From an uncultured Eubacteriales bacterium (lineage in GTDB: Bacteria > Bacillota > Clostridia > Oscillospirales > CAG-272), in the NCBI GenBank assembly GCA_910586545.1, contig CAJUIQ010000008.1, positions 1-64,000 on the forward strand: DNA of 64,000 nt, given 5' to 3'. Position numbers and translations under genes: made by a program. The notes beneath the pieces were generated by a model. It saw only the letters and a program-made list of their open reading frames with translations. It did not search any database and was not told where the DNA came from. Positions 63,913 to 64,000 of the stretch are shown here, piece by piece. The first letter of the stretch is position 1, and each line of letters starts with the position of its first letter.

Positions 63913-64000
63913 GTAAGAGATGCAGAAATTTTTTAAATAGAAGGCCAAATTTTCTTGTGCATCCTGATCAGTACCGCAAAATTTCCCGTACCTGGGCAAG

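Noticed and set aside
1..64000. CRISPR array, tRNA, rRNA, tmRNA or other standard RNA gene
   Set aside because: No regularly spaced repeats, cloverleaf or rRNA-like block was found by eye on either strand.
1..64000. Prophage, integron or transposon
   Set aside because: No integrase, transposase, capsid or direct target duplications; the amidase and the repeats stand alone.
63913..64000. C-terminus of a gene at the right edge (a frame ending ...LAQVREILRY stop on the minus strand)
   Set aside because: Only about ten codons, no motif, cannot be told from chance.

Overview
The window comes from a spore-forming, anaerobic Gram-positive bacterium of the class Clostridia, probably in or near the order Oscillospirales. 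The evidence is a complete spo0A, a sigH-like sigma factor next to rlmB (a neighbourhood shared with Bacillus), gpr followed by spoIIP, the four-gene ctsR-mcsA-mcsB-clpC operon, a GGGtGRT/NifU-like pair and several radical-SAM and Fe-S proteins. Promoters are mostly ordinary sigma-A boxes with 16-17 bp spacers and genes start with AGGAGG-like ribosome sites. I see no rRNA, tRNA, CRISPR array, insertion sequence, integrase or phage block. This is chromosomal housekeeping DNA, densely packed, with many perfect-palindrome terminators.

Layout. 1-11.4 kb: a DUF421/DUF4363 pair (+), then a long leftward run with an OppA-like lipoprotein, DUF4364, sigH, a zinc-ribbon protein, rlmB, a P-type-ATPase-like protein that has lost the catalytic motifs, and a B12-binding radical SAM/DUF2344 fusion. 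11.7-14.9 kb (+): gpr, spoIIP, type II pantothenate kinase. 15-20.4 kb (-): a membrane-anchored C39-like peptidase with four Ig-like repeats, homoserine dehydrogenase, DUF1015, ThuA. 20.6-22.6 kb (+): an ABC exporter. 22.7-29.9 kb (-): the amino-sugar operon nagA-nagB-ROK kinase, an ABC exporter pair, and mtaB. 30-39.1 kb (+): upp, rluA-type, lnt, rluA-type, DUF3810, murA, DUF1858, trmK, Nif3-like. 39.2-42.8 kb: ttcA-like (-), an amidase (+), and a two-component system (-). 43.2-47.7 kb (+): ctsR-mcsA-mcsB-clpC. 47.8-48.9 kb (-): an SGNH hydrolase and trmL. 49.2-53.3 kb (+): secA translationally overlapping an unknown membrane protein. 53.4-57.1 kb (-): a short leader peptide with an attenuator, then metN-metI-metQ-cysK. 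57.2-64 kb: DUF2156 (-), spo0A (+), a ComEC-like metallo-beta-lactamase protein with a CmpB-type membrane protein (-), a GHL10 glycosidase (-), and the GGGtGRT/NifU-like pair (-).

How the genes work together. Three groups serve sporulation (sigH, gpr/spoIIP, spo0A). One stress operon carries its own tandem CtsR operator. The nag genes turn N-acetylglucosamine-6-phosphate into fructose-6-phosphate. The met/cysK operon couples sulfur-amino-acid uptake to cysteine synthesis and appears to be controlled twice, by an inverted repeat on the promoter and by a leader-peptide attenuator. The most unusual items are the degenerate P-type ATPase, the met/cys leader, the TTACCA-motif cluster upstream of spo0A, a promoter-containing dispersed repeat, and an uncharacterised membrane protein fused by overlap to secA.
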